Assembly (NCBI GenBank): GCA_040753875.1
Contig: JBFMDV010000025.1
Location: 1-64,000 of the forward strand
From: Candidatus Zixiibacteriota bacterium
GTDB taxonomy: Bacteria; Zixibacteria; MSB-5A5; GN15; FEB-12
Direction: 5' to 3'
Length of the DNA stretch: 64,000 nucleotides
Made by a program: the position numbers and the translations under genes. This document shows positions 17,541-25,894 of this stretch, one piece after another. Each line of letters opens with the position of its first letter. Position 1 is the first letter of the stretch. The notes under the pieces are model-generated. The model was not told where the DNA came from and ran no database searches. It was given only the letters and a program-made list of their open reading frames with translations.

Positions 17541-18020
17541 CTAACGTTTTACCATCCGCATCATGCGCAGCCCCATGGTGTGCGGCGAGGTGCCATACAG
17601 CTCAAATCCGGCTTTGACATAACACCCGAGCGCCGCCTGGCTGTCGCCATACAAGTTGATCACAACTTTGATGATGTGCGGGCGCTGGGCCGCTCGCTCG
17701 TACAGAAGTTGCAGTGTCTTTGTGCCATACCCCTGCAGCCGCTTGTATTGGTCGACGATCACGTGGTTAATTTCCACCGCACGCTCCGCGGGACGGGGCC
17801 AGAGTTCACCGTAGGCGACCGGTTGACGATTCGCGAACAGCAGAAAAGAGCTGACTCCTTCGCGCTGCCAACTGTCGACAATATCTTCGGCAGGCGGAAA
17901 ATCCTTGCCGCGACAAACATTGAAATAGGTTTCTTCGGAGTCAATCCAGGAGCGGACCACCTCGGAATACTCTTCGGTGTATCGAATGATGTCGGCTTTT
18001 ACGCCAGTCGGTTCCGTCAC
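17541..18020 (-). CDS. GNAT-family N-acetyltransferase
   Basis: 159 residues from a GTG start with GGAAGGAA upstream. The acetyl-CoA binding region is recognisable (INHVIVDQYKRLQGYGTKTL, where QxxGxG/A is present), followed by LYGDSQAALGCYVKAGFELYG, the usual motif B with the co-substrate helix. Substrate unknown. It begins the minus-strand run that continues into the fatty-acid genes and is divergent from the acyl-CoA dehydrogenase; it might modify a protein or CoA-linked metabolite but nothing in the sequence proves it. Confidence 0.82.
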   Translation of the reverse strand: MTEPTGVKADIIRYTEEYSEVVRSWIDSEETYFNVCRGKDFPPAEDIVDSWQREGVSSFLLFANRQPVAYGELWPRPAERAVEINHVIVDQYKRLQGYGTKTLQLLYERAAQRPHIIKVVINLYGDSQAALGCYVKAGFELYGTSPHTMGLRMMRMVKR

Positions 18021-18102
18021 ACGTAATTCCTTCCGGTGCTGTCAAGGGTTACGAATATACGGGATGGGAACTGGCGTGGCAACAGCCGTTCTGAACCTTC
18101 GT

Positions 18103-18131
18103 TTGACATGACTGTCCGAGGTCGGTATATA
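18103..18131 (+). promoter_or_regulatory. Sigma70-type promoter of the acyl-CoA dehydrogenase gene
   Basis: TTGACA (18103-18108), 17-base spacer, TATATA (18126-18131). The expected start point is near 18138, which rules out the ATG at 18131 as start codon and supports ATG 18170. Confidence 0.8.
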
Positions 18132-18169
18132 TGCAATCAACGACGAATGATGAAGGAGAATATAGACTC

Positions 18170-19372
18170 ATGATAGACTTTTCCTTTACGGACAACCAGC
18201 TCGCCGTACGTGATATGGCGCGCGATGTGGCCGGCCGGGTGATACTCCCGAAAATCCAGGAATACGACCGCTCGCAGAAGCTGAATCCCGATCTTCTTCC
18301 GGCCCTGGCCGAGGCGAACCTGCTTGGGTTCTGCATTCCGGAGCAATATGGCGGGCTGGGGATGGACTATATTTCGCTGGGGCTGGCTTCAGAGGAACTG
18401 GAATACGGCGATACCTCGGCGCGCGTCATCCTGTCCGTACATATTGGCTTGTTCTCCTTACCTGTCCTGACGTGGGCCAACAAATCGCAGAAACAGAAGT
18501 ATTTGGTCCCGGCTGCCAAAGGAGAGAAGATAGCCACATTCGGTTTGACCGAACCGGCTGCCGGAAGCGACGTGGTAGGAATTCAGACGACCGCGGTCAA
18601 AAAGGGGGACAAGTATATTCTGAACGGTGAGAAGATGTGGATTTCGCTGGCCGATGTGGCGGACTATTTTCTAATCTTCGCCTGGACCGATCTGGACAAG
18701 AAGAAAAAGCGGGACCACACCGGTATGTCCGCATTCATTGTCGAGCGTCAATGGCCGGGCCTGACCACCGGTACCATTCACGGCAAGCTTGGCGTGCGTG
18801 CCGGCAACACCGGGTGGATTTCGATGCAGGACGTGGCAGTACCGGCCGAAAATCTGGTGCACAAAGAAGGGGCCGGATTCAAGATCGCGATGTTTTGCCT
18901 TGATCAGGGGAGGTATACGGTGGCAGCGGGATCTTGCGGGCTTATAAAGGCATGCCGCGATGCCTGCGTTAAATACTCATTCGAGCGGAGAACTTTCGAA
19001 CATCAAATCGCCGAGCACCAGTTGGTCAAGCAGATGATCGCCAACATGGAGGCCGCGTACGAATACAGCAGCTATCTTTGGATGAAAGCCGGCTGGCTGA
19101 AGAATCAGGGGCAGCGTGCGACCCGCGCCACCTCACTCGCCAAGTGGATCGCCTGCCGTGAGGCCGAAGCCAGCGCCGCCAACGCTGTGCAAGTGTTCGG
19201 GGCGTATGGCTTCTCTGATGAATATCCGGTCGAGCGGTTCTATCGCAATTCCAAGGGGGCTTCTATTTATGAGGGAACCCGCGAGATTCACACCCTGATG
19301 CAGGCGGACTATGCGCTCGGATTCCGCAAAGACGAGCCAACGGAGAAAGATTTGCCGGAAGTCAGTCAATGA
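18170..19372 (+). CDS. Short-chain acyl-CoA dehydrogenase
   Basis: 400 residues. FAD-enzyme signatures: FGLTEPAAGSD in the middle domain, QVFGAYGFSDEYPVER in the C-terminal helical domain, and catalytic E368 in IYEGTREIH, the position used in short/medium-chain enzymes (butyryl-CoA dehydrogenase type). It oxidises acyl-CoA to 2-enoyl-CoA and passes electrons to ETF, which is not encoded here. The start is placed at ATG 18170 because the alternative 18131 overlaps the -10 hexamer; GAAGGAGAA lies ahead. It is divergent from the hydratase/dehydrogenase genes that perform the following steps. Confidence 0.92.
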   Translation: MIDFSFTDNQLAVRDMARDVAGRVILPKIQEYDRSQKLNPDLLPALAEANLLGFCIPEQYGGLGMDYISLGLASEELEYGDTSARVILSVHIGLFSLPVLTWANKSQKQKYLVPAAKGEKIATFGLTEPAAGSDVVGIQTTAVKKGDKYILNGEKMWISLADVADYFLIFAWTDLDKKKKRDHTGMSAFIVERQWPGLTTGTIHGKLGVRAGNTGWISMQDVAVPAENLVHKEGAGFKIAMFCLDQGRYTVAAGSCGLIKACRDACVKYSFERRTFEHQIAEHQLVKQMIANMEAAYEYSSYLWMKAGWLKNQGQRATRATSLAKWIACREAEASAANAVQVFGAYGFSDEYPVERFYRNSKGASIYEGTREIHTLMQADYALGFRKDEPTEKDLPEVSQ

Positions 19373-19481
19373 ATTGAGTCACGCGCCGGGCCGTCTTCGC
19401 CTCCGACGAATCTGGCCCGACGCCGACCCGGTGTGACGGGCATCCCCTCTCTTTGGCGCCCATCAAAACCCGTTAACCTTC

Positions 19482-19521
19482 AAAAAATACCCCCGGCGGT
19501 CTCGCGAGAGCGCCACCGGGG
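19482..19521 (-). terminator. Minus-strand-oriented hairpin with T-run, no obvious gene
   Basis: The palindromic region CCCCCGGCGGT ... GCCACCGGGG (19490-19521) with inner CTCGCGAG forms a stem; read on the minus strand it is followed by TATTTTTTG (19482-19488). It would stop transcription running leftward from the gene-free stretch 19522-20013, or act as a weak barrier after the acyl-CoA dehydrogenase gene. Confidence 0.45.
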
Positions 19522-20013
19522 ATCTAGACCCTCTACCGCGCAAGATGAGGGTACGTAAATGGCCCCCGTTTTCGACATGAATTAGGCCGAGGATGAGTTT
19601 GATACTTGTCCTCGATAGCACCTCTACTGAAAGTTGGCCATCTTCACGTCGTTTTTCTCTCTACTGTCCTAACAGTTAGTCAAATTGCCTGCCAAATCGC
19701 ATTCGCAGTGCGAAGTTGTAACGTCTTGTGCCACAACGGGGAATTAATGCCCGGCGAGAACCTGGCCGCAGCCTGGGTGTGAGTTACTCAATTCGGCCAC
19801 ACTGCTCACGGGTAGGATCTACCCGACCGTCGGCTCGCACTGCCCAAATCGGTCGCATCACGCAGCCGCATAACAGCTTTGCAGCCTCGCGTTCGGGCCA
19901 AGGCTCTTTTAGAACCTCGTTGCCGCACATGTGGTTCTCGCACCTATTGCTCGACCCATCGCCCTGTTGTGCGAAATCGACTGATGATGTGACAATCAAG
20001 CGCCAGATAATTG
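19522..20013. other. Gene-free stretch
   Basis: About 490 bases without a convincing gene. Short frames on both strands lack ribosome sites and normal composition. I recognise no tRNA, tmRNA, 6S or RNase P signature. The minus strand could yield a transcript ending at the hairpin at 19482-19521, so an unannotated RNA is possible; a decayed gene or dispersed repeat is equally likely. Confidence 0.4.
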
Positions 20014-20042
20014 TTGACATTATTCATCCATGAAGGTGATTT
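20014..20042 (+). promoter_or_regulatory. Probable promoter of the cysteine-rich peptide gene
   Basis: TTGACA (20014-20019), 17-base spacer, TGATTT (20037-20042). The -10 is imperfect but the -35 is consensus; the leader would be about 22 bases and carries a full AGGAGGTGA ribosome site. Confidence 0.5.
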
Positions 20043-20070
20043 TTACCCAAGACGCGAAAGGAGGTGACGT

Positions 20071-20271
20071 ATGAAAAAAGCGTTTGTCGCTCTCGCAGTG
20101 ATCTTTGCGATGGCGTTCGTGATCGGCTCGACCGCTCCGACAGCCAGCGCTGCCAGCTGCTATTACACGTGTAGCTGCTCTGGGACTCCGCTCTATTGTT
20201 GTGTTGCCAATGGTGTGACGACCTGCAAATTCACCAGCAAGTTCCAGTGCCCGCAGATCTACAATTGCTGA
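20071..20271 (+). CDS. Small exported cysteine-rich peptide
   Basis: 66 residues. Residues 1-28 form a classic signal peptide (MKK, hydrophobic core, ASA cleavage motif). The mature part is about 38 residues with eight cysteines (positions 30, 34, 36, 43, 44, 52, 60, 66), enough for four disulfides, plus many Ser/Thr/Tyr and few charges. The gene has its own promoter, a near-perfect ribosome site (GAAAGGAGGTGACGT) and its own terminator, so it looks highly expressed. I do not recognise the family. A thioredoxin-fold gene follows and may be involved in folding it. Possible roles: secreted defence or signalling peptide, or a structural surface peptide. Confidence 0.7.
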   Translation: MKKAFVALAVIFAMAFVIGSTAPTASAASCYYTCSCSGTPLYCCVANGVTTCKFTSKFQCPQIYNC

Positions 20272-20321
20272 CAACGTTACATTAGTTCACCGGCGACCGG
20301 TCGATGAGCCGATTGAACCTG

Positions 20322-20354
20322 GCGGGAGCGGAGTCCACCTTCCTCCCGCTTTTT
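20322..20354 (+). terminator. Intrinsic terminator after the cysteine-rich peptide gene
   Basis: GCGGGAG (20322-20328) pairs with CTCCCGC (20343-20349), followed directly by TTTTTG. It ends the peptide transcript 50 bases after the stop codon. Confidence 0.75.
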
Positions 20355-20413
20355 GTTGCCCGGCGAACCAGATTTCCTTACGCATGGTTTGCAGAAAGTG
20401 GAGAGACCAGCCA

Positions 20414-20977
20414 ATGCCCGATTCGAAGTCGATAGCCAAGAATGTCATAACGCTCCTGTTGGTGCTGATTGTTGCTTTTGCCGGCGTGTATCTCGGCATG
20501 CGATTCCGTGAGCGGCAGAGTTCGCCGCCCGTGATGGAGCAGCAGTTCATTACCAAGCTCACCGTCAGTACCCCATTTCCCGACGTTGCCGTACTGAGCG
20601 AGGATGGCGTGACTAACAGCACGGGACAACTGCTCGGCGGCAAGCCAGCCGTCGTCTTGTTTTTGGAATTCGGCTGCCCTCCGTGCAAGGTCATGACGGC
20701 CAAGTGGGAACAGGCCCGGACCGACGAAAAACTCGCCGAACTGAACCTCTTCGGCCTCACCTTCAGTCCGCAGCATGAGATCCGCAAGTATCGGCTCGAC
20801 AACAAGCTCACTTTCCCCGTCTATGCCGACACGGGCAACGTCTTCATGGACAGGTTCGAAGTTACGAATTATCCGTACATGGTGGCGATCAATCGAACGG
20901 GTGCTATTGTCTCACATAGCTTTGACGCCAATGAGGAGATCGATGCCGACGAGTTGATGCGGCTCCTTGAGAAATAA
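20414..20977 (+). CDS. Membrane-anchored thioredoxin-like protein
   Basis: 187 residues from ATG 20414 (an ATG ten codons earlier is possible; GGAGAG upstream favours this one). One N-terminal membrane helix (about 11-28), then a redoxin domain facing the periplasm with FGCPPCKVM (C88, C91) and the cis-proline segment NYPYMVAIN. This is the TlpA/AhpC-TSA type arrangement. The CPPC dithiol suggests a reductase or isomerase. It directly follows the cysteine-rich peptide gene but lies beyond a terminator, so it is likely transcribed separately or by read-through. Confidence 0.78.
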   Translation: MPDSKSIAKNVITLLLVLIVAFAGVYLGMRFRERQSSPPVMEQQFITKLTVSTPFPDVAVLSEDGVTNSTGQLLGGKPAVVLFLEFGCPPCKVMTAKWEQARTDEKLAELNLFGLTFSPQHEIRKYRLDNKLTFPVYADTGNVFMDRFEVTNYPYMVAINRTGAIVSHSFDANEEIDADELMRLLEK

Positions 20978-21025
20978 CCATTTACCACTCCCTCCTTCGG
21001 CTGGGCCGGACATTCGCCGACACAA

Positions 21026-21055
21026 TTGGGTTCCTGCCTGCAAATATGTTATATT
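21026..21055 (+). promoter_or_regulatory. Candidate promoter of the hyp genes
   Basis: TTGGGT (21026-21031), 18-base spacer, TATATT (21050-21055), 29 bases before the hypF ATG. The -35 departs from consensus but the same TTGGGT form recurs before the CsgG-like gene at 56330. Confidence 0.45.
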
Positions 21056-21083
21056 TGGACATGCAATGGTGTCCGGATAGAAC

Positions 21084-23402
21084 ATGACCAGCGTGAGTTC
21101 CACGACAGGCCGCCTGAGGCGACGTCTCAGCGTCCAGGGGATTGTGCAGGGGGTCGGGTTTCGCCCGTTTGTCTACAGGCTCGCCAACGAGCTGCAACTT
21201 GCTGGATTTGTTCAAAATGACAGCAGCGGTGTTACCATCGAGATCGAAGGGCATCCTGAGGTGCTTGACCGGTTCGTCGGTCGGCTGCGATCGGATTCTC
21301 CCCCTCTGAGCCGCCTCACCGGTCTGTCGGTCGAACATATCAGCGCCGACGGCGGAACAACGTTCGCCATCATCGGCAGCAAGGATGCACTATCGCCACA
21401 GACGATTATCCCTCCCGATATCGCCACCTGCGATGACTGTCTTCGCGAACTGTTCGACCCGACCGACCGCCGCTTTCACTACCCCCTCATCAACTGCACG
21501 AACTGCGGTCCGAGGTTTACGATTGTCGAAGGTGTCCCCTATGACCGGCCGTCTACGTCGATGAAAATATTCCCCATGTGTCCCGCGTGCGCAGCGGAGT
21601 ACCACGAGCCGACAAATCGAAGATTCCACACCCAGCCGAACGCCTGCCCAGCGTGCGGCCCAAGTCTGACGCTCATGGATGGCAGCGGTAACGCGATACC
21701 CGGTGATCCGATCGACGAAACCGTGCGACTGCTCCGGGCAGGCAAGATACTCGCCGTCCGGGGGGTAGGCGGATTCCACTTGGCGTGCGACCCAACGAAC
21801 GATACTGCGGTCTCTGAACTTCGGCGCCGAAAAGGGCGCGCCGAAAAGCCGTTCGCTCTGATGGCCCCGTCGCTGGACAGCGTGCGGAAGTTCTGCGACG
21901 TATCGACCGACGAATCCACTCTGCTGTGCGACTACCGACGACCAATCGTGTTGCTCCGTGCCAAAACCGGCCACAAGCTCTCCGGGCTTGCTGCACCAGG
22001 CAATCCGTTTCTCGGCTTCATGCTGGCCTACAGCCCGCTCCATCACCTTCTCTTGAGGGGCAACTTCGACGCCCTGATCATGACGAGCGGAAACTTCGCC
22101 GAGGAGCCGATAGCCATTGGCTGTGAAGAGGCGCTTGAACGGCTCGCGCCCCTTGCGGACTATTTCTTGCTTCACGATCGTGAAATCCTGCAGCGGTGCG
22201 ATGATTCGATCATGCGCATAGCCTCAGGCTCTCCACGTCTTATCAGACGCGCCCGGGGATTCGTCCCTGAACCGGTGTTTCTCAAGAGCGATCTTCACCG
22301 GCCTACTCTGGCGGTTGGCGGGGAATTGAAGAATACGGTGGCGCTCGGACGAAATGATGTCGTTTTTCTCAGCCAGCATATTGGCGACCTCGACAACCCG
22401 TCGGCATTGGGATTTTTCGAACATTGCATGGCCCATCTCAAGTCGATACTCGGGATCACTCCTGAGCTGATTGCGTGTGACCTGCATCCGGAGTATCTCT
22501 CGACAAAATGGGCTGCAAAACAGGGGCTGAAGTGTGTGCAGGTTCAGCATCATCACGCACATCTTGTTTCGGTGATGGCGGAGAACGGTGTGAGCGAGCG
22601 CACCATTGGGATCATTCTCGATGGCACCGGCTATGGCACCGATGGCACCATATGGGGCGGAGAGGTTCTTGTCGGAGACGCGGCCGACTTTGAGCGGTTT
22701 GCCTGGCTGGCGCCCGTGCCGATGCCGGGCAGAACGGCAGCGATTCGTCAGCCATGGCGGATGGCGCTGGCTTACCTGCAGTATGCGTATGGCGACGATT
22801 TCCGTGCCCTCGATGTTCCGCTCCTGAACGAGATTCCCGCTACTCATAGAGATACCGTGCTGCAGGCGATCACTCGTCACATAAACTCCCCCCTCACGTC
22901 GAGCTGCGGACGTTTGTTTGATGGCATTGCGGCAATTCTGGGGACTCGCAATGAAGTGACCTTCGAGGCGCAGGCTGCAATGGAATTGGAGTTCCTCGCG
23001 CACGAGTCGAAATCGGCTATGCCGGGGAATATGCCGGTGTTGGTTACCGCACGCGGTCCACTCGACTTCCGGCATCTGATACGTACAGTAGTCGAGGGCA
23101 TTGCGCGTGACGTCCACCGACGCGACCTGGCCCATGCGTTTCACGTTGGTCTTGTCGAGTTGTTCCTAAAAGCTGCAACGGCCGCCCGCCAGGAAACCGA
23201 CATCAAACGCGTGGCGCTCAGTGGCGGTGTGTATCAGAACCTGTTATTCTTTGAAGAAATGGTCCGCCGACTGCGAGAGGAGCAGTTCGAAATCCTGACC
23301 CACGTGCAGGTGCCAACCAACGACGGCGGCCTTGCCTTGGGCCAGATCGTGGCGGCGAATGCGATGGCCTCCAGGGGATCGCTTGGTAAAAAGTCCATTT
23401 GA
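21084..23402 (+). CDS. hypF: Carbamoyltransferase HypF
   Basis: 772 residues with the full HypF domain order: acylphosphatase domain (about 12-100, VQGVGFRPFVY with R27), two zinc-finger motifs (C-x2-C ... C-x2-C at about 115-190), YrdC-like domain (about 200-385) and Kae1-like domain with VQHHHAH and a C-terminal SGGVYQN. HypF uses carbamoyl phosphate and ATP to load a carbamoyl group onto HypE, which makes the cyanide ligand of [NiFe]-hydrogenase. hypC and hypD follow with short gaps. hypE, hypA, hypB and hydrogenase structural genes are not in the window. Confidence 0.96.
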   Translation: MTSVSSTTGRLRRRLSVQGIVQGVGFRPFVYRLANELQLAGFVQNDSSGVTIEIEGHPEVLDRFVGRLRSDSPPLSRLTGLSVEHISADGGTTFAIIGSKDALSPQTIIPPDIATCDDCLRELFDPTDRRFHYPLINCTNCGPRFTIVEGVPYDRPSTSMKIFPMCPACAAEYHEPTNRRFHTQPNACPACGPSLTLMDGSGNAIPGDPIDETVRLLRAGKILAVRGVGGFHLACDPTNDTAVSELRRRKGRAEKPFALMAPSLDSVRKFCDVSTDESTLLCDYRRPIVLLRAKTGHKLSGLAAPGNPFLGFMLAYSPLHHLLLRGNFDALIMTSGNFAEEPIAIGCEEALERLAPLADYFLLHDREILQRCDDSIMRIASGSPRLIRRARGFVPEPVFLKSDLHRPTLAVGGELKNTVALGRNDVVFLSQHIGDLDNPSALGFFEHCMAHLKSILGITPELIACDLHPEYLSTKWAAKQGLKCVQVQHHHAHLVSVMAENGVSERTIGIILDGTGYGTDGTIWGGEVLVGDAADFERFAWLAPVPMPGRTAAIRQPWRMALAYLQYAYGDDFRALDVPLLNEIPATHRDTVLQAITRHINSPLTSSCGRLFDGIAAILGTRNEVTFEAQAAMELEFLAHESKSAMPGNMPVLVTARGPLDFRHLIRTVVEGIARDVHRRDLAHAFHVGLVELFLKAATAARQETDIKRVALSGGVYQNLLFFEEMVRRLREEQFEILTHVQVPTNDGGLALGQIVAANAMASRGSLGKKSI

Positions 23403-23414
23403 GGTGATGAACAG

Positions 23415-23660
23415 ATGTGCCTGGCCATACCCGGAAAACTGATCGAGACGTTTGAGCAAAACGGCCTTCGCATGGGGAAGGTTGACTATGGCGGGACGGT
23501 CAATACAGCCTGTATCGAATATGTCCCGGAAGCGGTCGTGGGGCAGTATGTGATTGTCCACGCCGGATTCGCCATTACTGTCATCGATGAAAACGAGGCT
23601 CAGAAAACCCTGGCCTTATGGGACGAGCTGGCTGAACACATGACCGATGAGAATTCGTAG
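23415..23660 (+). CDS. hypC: Hydrogenase maturation chaperone HypC
   Basis: 81 residues beginning MCLAIPGK, with the essential Cys2 that binds the iron centre together with HypD and later contacts the hydrogenase large subunit. Length is normal (75-95). A GAGGTGAT ribosome site lies before the ATG, 12 bases after hypF. It acts in the cytoplasm to carry the Fe(CN)2CO unit. Confidence 0.95.
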   Translation: MCLAIPGKLIETFEQNGLRMGKVDYGGTVNTACIEYVPEAVVGQYVIVHAGFAITVIDENEAQKTLALWDELAEHMTDENS

Positions 23661-23675
23661 CGCTGTGGACGTGTC

Positions 23676-24782
23676 ATGAAACATCTCTCCGAGTACCGCG
23701 ATCCCGGCCTGGTAAAGGCGCTACTATCACGAATAAATGCTGTGACCACCCGACCCTGGGTGATCATGGAGATCTGCGGCGGTCAGACGCACAGTATAGT
23801 CAAAAACGGGATCGACCGGATGTTGCCTCCGCAGATCGAGCTGGTTCATGGTCCAGGTTGCCCTGTTTGCGTAACGCCGTTGGAATTGATTGACAAGGCC
23901 ATTGCGATTGCATCGTTCCCAAACGTGATCTTCACCTCATTTGGCGACATGCTGCGCGTGCCGGGTTCGAAGAAAGACCTGTTTATGGTGCGCGCTGCGG
24001 GGGGCGACGTGCGAATCGTGTACTCACCATTGGATGCCCTGGCTCTGGCCCGCCAATTCCCCGATAAGCAGGTGGTGTTTTTCGCGGTCGGCTTTGAGAC
24101 TACCACACCGAACACTGCGATGACAGTCAAACAGGCGATGCGGGAGGGTATGAATAACTTCTCGTTACTGGTATCTCATGTTCTGGTGCCGCCGGCGATG
24201 ACGGCACTGCTGGATTCACCCTTGAACCGCGTCAACGCCTACCTGGCCGCCGGACATGTGTGCGCGGTGATGGGCTGGCAGCAGTACGAGCCGATCGCGG
24301 GAAAATACCATGTGCCGGTGGTTGTAACCGGTTTCGAACCGGTGGACCTGCTTAACGGAATTCTGTCTGCCGTCACGCAATTGGAGCGCGGCGAGGCGAG
24401 AGTGGAGAATCAATATCCTCGGGTGGTCAGCCGCGAGGGAAACATGTCTGCGAAGAACGACGTGACCGAGGTGTTTGAGATCACCGACCGCGCCTGGCGG
24501 GGTATTGGCAATATCCCACGGAGCGGCCTCCGCCTTCGTGAGGAGTTCGCTTCATATGATGCCGAGAAGCGCTTTGCGGTCGATTCCATCACTGCGACTG
24601 AGTCGCCCGATTGTATCAGCGGGTTGGTGCTACAGGGATTGAAGAAACCGTTCGAATGCGCCGCGTTCGGCAATCGGTGCACGCCGCAGACTCCAATGGG
24701 CGCCACCATGGTATCATCGGAAGGGGCCTGTGCCGCATACTACGCCTATCATCGCGGCGATCTCAATCTCACAAGGCAATAG
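23676..24782 (+). CDS. hypD: Hydrogenase maturation protein HypD
   Basis: 368 residues, the normal size. Conserved segments are all there: CGGQTH (about 30-35), GPGCPVC (about 62-68), GFETTTPNT, and the C-terminal cysteine set ([22 protein letters not shown]) that binds a [4Fe-4S] cluster. HypD works with HypC to assemble the Fe(CN)2CO group of [NiFe]-hydrogenases. It is the last hyp gene here; the next gene is an unrelated MarR regulator, so the operon lacks hypE. Confidence 0.95.
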   Translation: MKHLSEYRDPGLVKALLSRINAVTTRPWVIMEICGGQTHSIVKNGIDRMLPPQIELVHGPGCPVCVTPLELIDKAIAIASFPNVIFTSFGDMLRVPGSKKDLFMVRAAGGDVRIVYSPLDALALARQFPDKQVVFFAVGFETTTPNTAMTVKQAMREGMNNFSLLVSHVLVPPAMTALLDSPLNRVNAYLAAGHVCAVMGWQQYEPIAGKYHVPVVVTGFEPVDLLNGILSAVTQLERGEARVENQYPRVVSREGNMSAKNDVTEVFEITDRAWRGIGNIPRSGLRLREEFASYDAEKRFAVDSITATESPDCISGLVLQGLKKPFECAAFGNRCTPQTPMGATMVSSEGACAAYYAYHRGDLNLTRQ

Positions 24783-24858
24783 CGTTACTCCCTGCGCCAT
24801 CTAAAGAAACACTCCCAATCTCATAGCCCGAAAACAAGAGTTCGGCTCGACTGAAACA

Positions 24859-24880
24859 TTTACGTAAGCACTTACGTAAA
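24859..24880. promoter_or_regulatory. Perfect 22-bp inverted repeat, probable MarR operator
   Basis: TTTACGTAAG and CTTACGTAAA are perfect 10-base inverted arms around a CA centre. Each arm is itself built on the palindrome TTACGTAA. It ends nine bases before the marR-type start codon, where a bound dimer would block transcription or translation initiation, so autoregulation is likely. Confidence 0.7.
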
Positions 24881-24889
24881 TACATCCTG

Positions 24890-25423
24890 ATGGATAAACT
24901 AAGGCCGGATCTCATCACGCAGCTTGGAAGTCTCGCGTTAGCCAGCCGACTCCGGCGGTTAAGCGATCGCCTTATGCGAGACGTGGCCAGAGTGTACGCC
25001 GAGCAGAAGGTCGCGTTCGAACCGAGGTGGTTCCCGCTGCTATATTTGCTCAAGCAGCAAACGACGGTGAGTGTCACCGATGCCGCCCGGGCGCTTGGAC
25101 TCACCCACCCGGCCATCAACCAGATTGCCGGTGCCATGATTAAGGCGGGGCTCGTCAGTGGCAACAGGGACCGCTCCGATGAACGCCGCCGACTGCTTAA
25201 GCTCACGCCCAGAGGCAAGGACACCTATGCGACCTTGACCCCCATCTGGCGGCAAATCGAGACTGCGAATAGCGAATTGTTGTCCGAGACAGGCCATGAC
25301 CTGCTGGCTATCCTTACTTCAGTCGAATCGCTCCTTGACGCAAAAGACATGTACGCGCGCATCACCCATCGGCTGGACGGCAAACCGCATATTCAAAAGA
25401 CAGTAATAGCGAAACGCAAATAG
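24890..25423 (+). CDS. MarR-family transcriptional regulator
   Basis: 177 residues. The winged helix region runs from about 50 to 120: TTVSVTDAARALGLTHPAIN is the helix-turn-helix and NRDRSDERRRLLKLTPRGKD is the wing with the family's D-x-R-x-x-x-L pattern. Such dimers bind palindromes and often respond to small phenolic or lipophilic ligands or oxidants. An ideal operator lies just upstream. The gene is followed nine bases later by an S41 peptidase with an AGGAG ribosome site, so both are in one operon and the peptidase is the likely target of regulation. Confidence 0.88.
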   Translation: MDKLRPDLITQLGSLALASRLRRLSDRLMRDVARVYAEQKVAFEPRWFPLLYLLKQQTTVSVTDAARALGLTHPAINQIAGAMIKAGLVSGNRDRSDERRRLLKLTPRGKDTYATLTPIWRQIETANSELLSETGHDLLAILTSVESLLDAKDMYARITHRLDGKPHIQKTVIAKRK

Positions 25424-25432
25424 GAGATTCCC

Positions 25433-25894
25433 ATGTTCAGGTGGTATCAAGGGTCGTTGTCGACAACAGTCTCCCGGACGATTCTCCGGGCGACAGCCCG
25501 TGTGCTTGTCGTTATCGCAGTCACGTGCTTGACCTGTGCGTCCGCGCGGGCGCAGTCCGGGCCGGCCGTGCCGGATGAGACAATCGATGGCGCCCGTCGA
25601 GCAGCCATCATCGACAGCCTCTCGGCCTCACTCAACAAGTTTTACGTTTTCCCCGACAAGGCGAAGAACATGGAATCCGCCCTTAGGAAAAAATTCAAGA
25701 GCGGCGGCTATGACAGCGTCACCAGCGCGCGGCAGTTCGGTGAAATGCTCACCAAAGACCTGCGCGAAATCTGCCACGACCGGCATCTGAGCGTCCGATT
25801 CTTTCCTGAGGACCAAATGGTAATCGATACCATGACCGACCAGCAGCGTCAGGAAATGCTCGCCGACATGCGTCGCCGAAATTTGGCTTCGTGA
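25433..25894 (+). CDS. S41-family peptidase, N-terminal part (reading frame broken)
   Basis: 153 residues with a signal segment (about 22-40, ending ARAQ) and the S41 N-terminal helical domain (LNKFYVFPDKA, KDLREICHDRHLSV). The frame ends LAS-stop, exactly where homologous peptidases continue with a G-F-x-x-[VL]-E-x-L-P-G-N-[IV]-G-Y-L-D segment. That segment is encoded in the -1 frame, starting at the next gene entry. So the two entries are one protein divided by a single-base frame change, either programmed, a mutation, or a sequence error. It lacks the catalytic part. Confidence 0.75.
   Translation: MFRWYQGSLSTTVSRTILRATARVLVVIAVTCLTCASARAQSGPAVPDETIDGARRAAIIDSLSASLNKFYVFPDKAKNMESALRKKFKSGGYDSVTSARQFGEMLTKDLREICHDRHLSVRFFPEDQMVIDTMTDQQRQEMLADMRRRNLAS
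25879..25885 (+). other. Slippery heptamer A-AAT-TTG at the S41 frame junction
   Basis: In the upstream frame the codons read cgA AAT TTG, the X-XXY-YYZ form of a -1 ribosomal slip site. A slip here would join ...RRNL to GFVKLERLPGN, which restores the expected protein. I see no clear downstream stem-loop or well-placed internal Shine-Dalgarno. Confidence 0.4.

Noticed and set aside
19728-20033. 101-codon plus-strand frame in the gap before the cysteine-rich peptide
   Set aside because: No ribosome site, random-like composition, and it runs through the promoter of the next gene.
22224-23144. 306-codon minus-strand frame opposite hypF
   Set aside because: hypF is unambiguous; the antisense frame shows no coding signal of its own.
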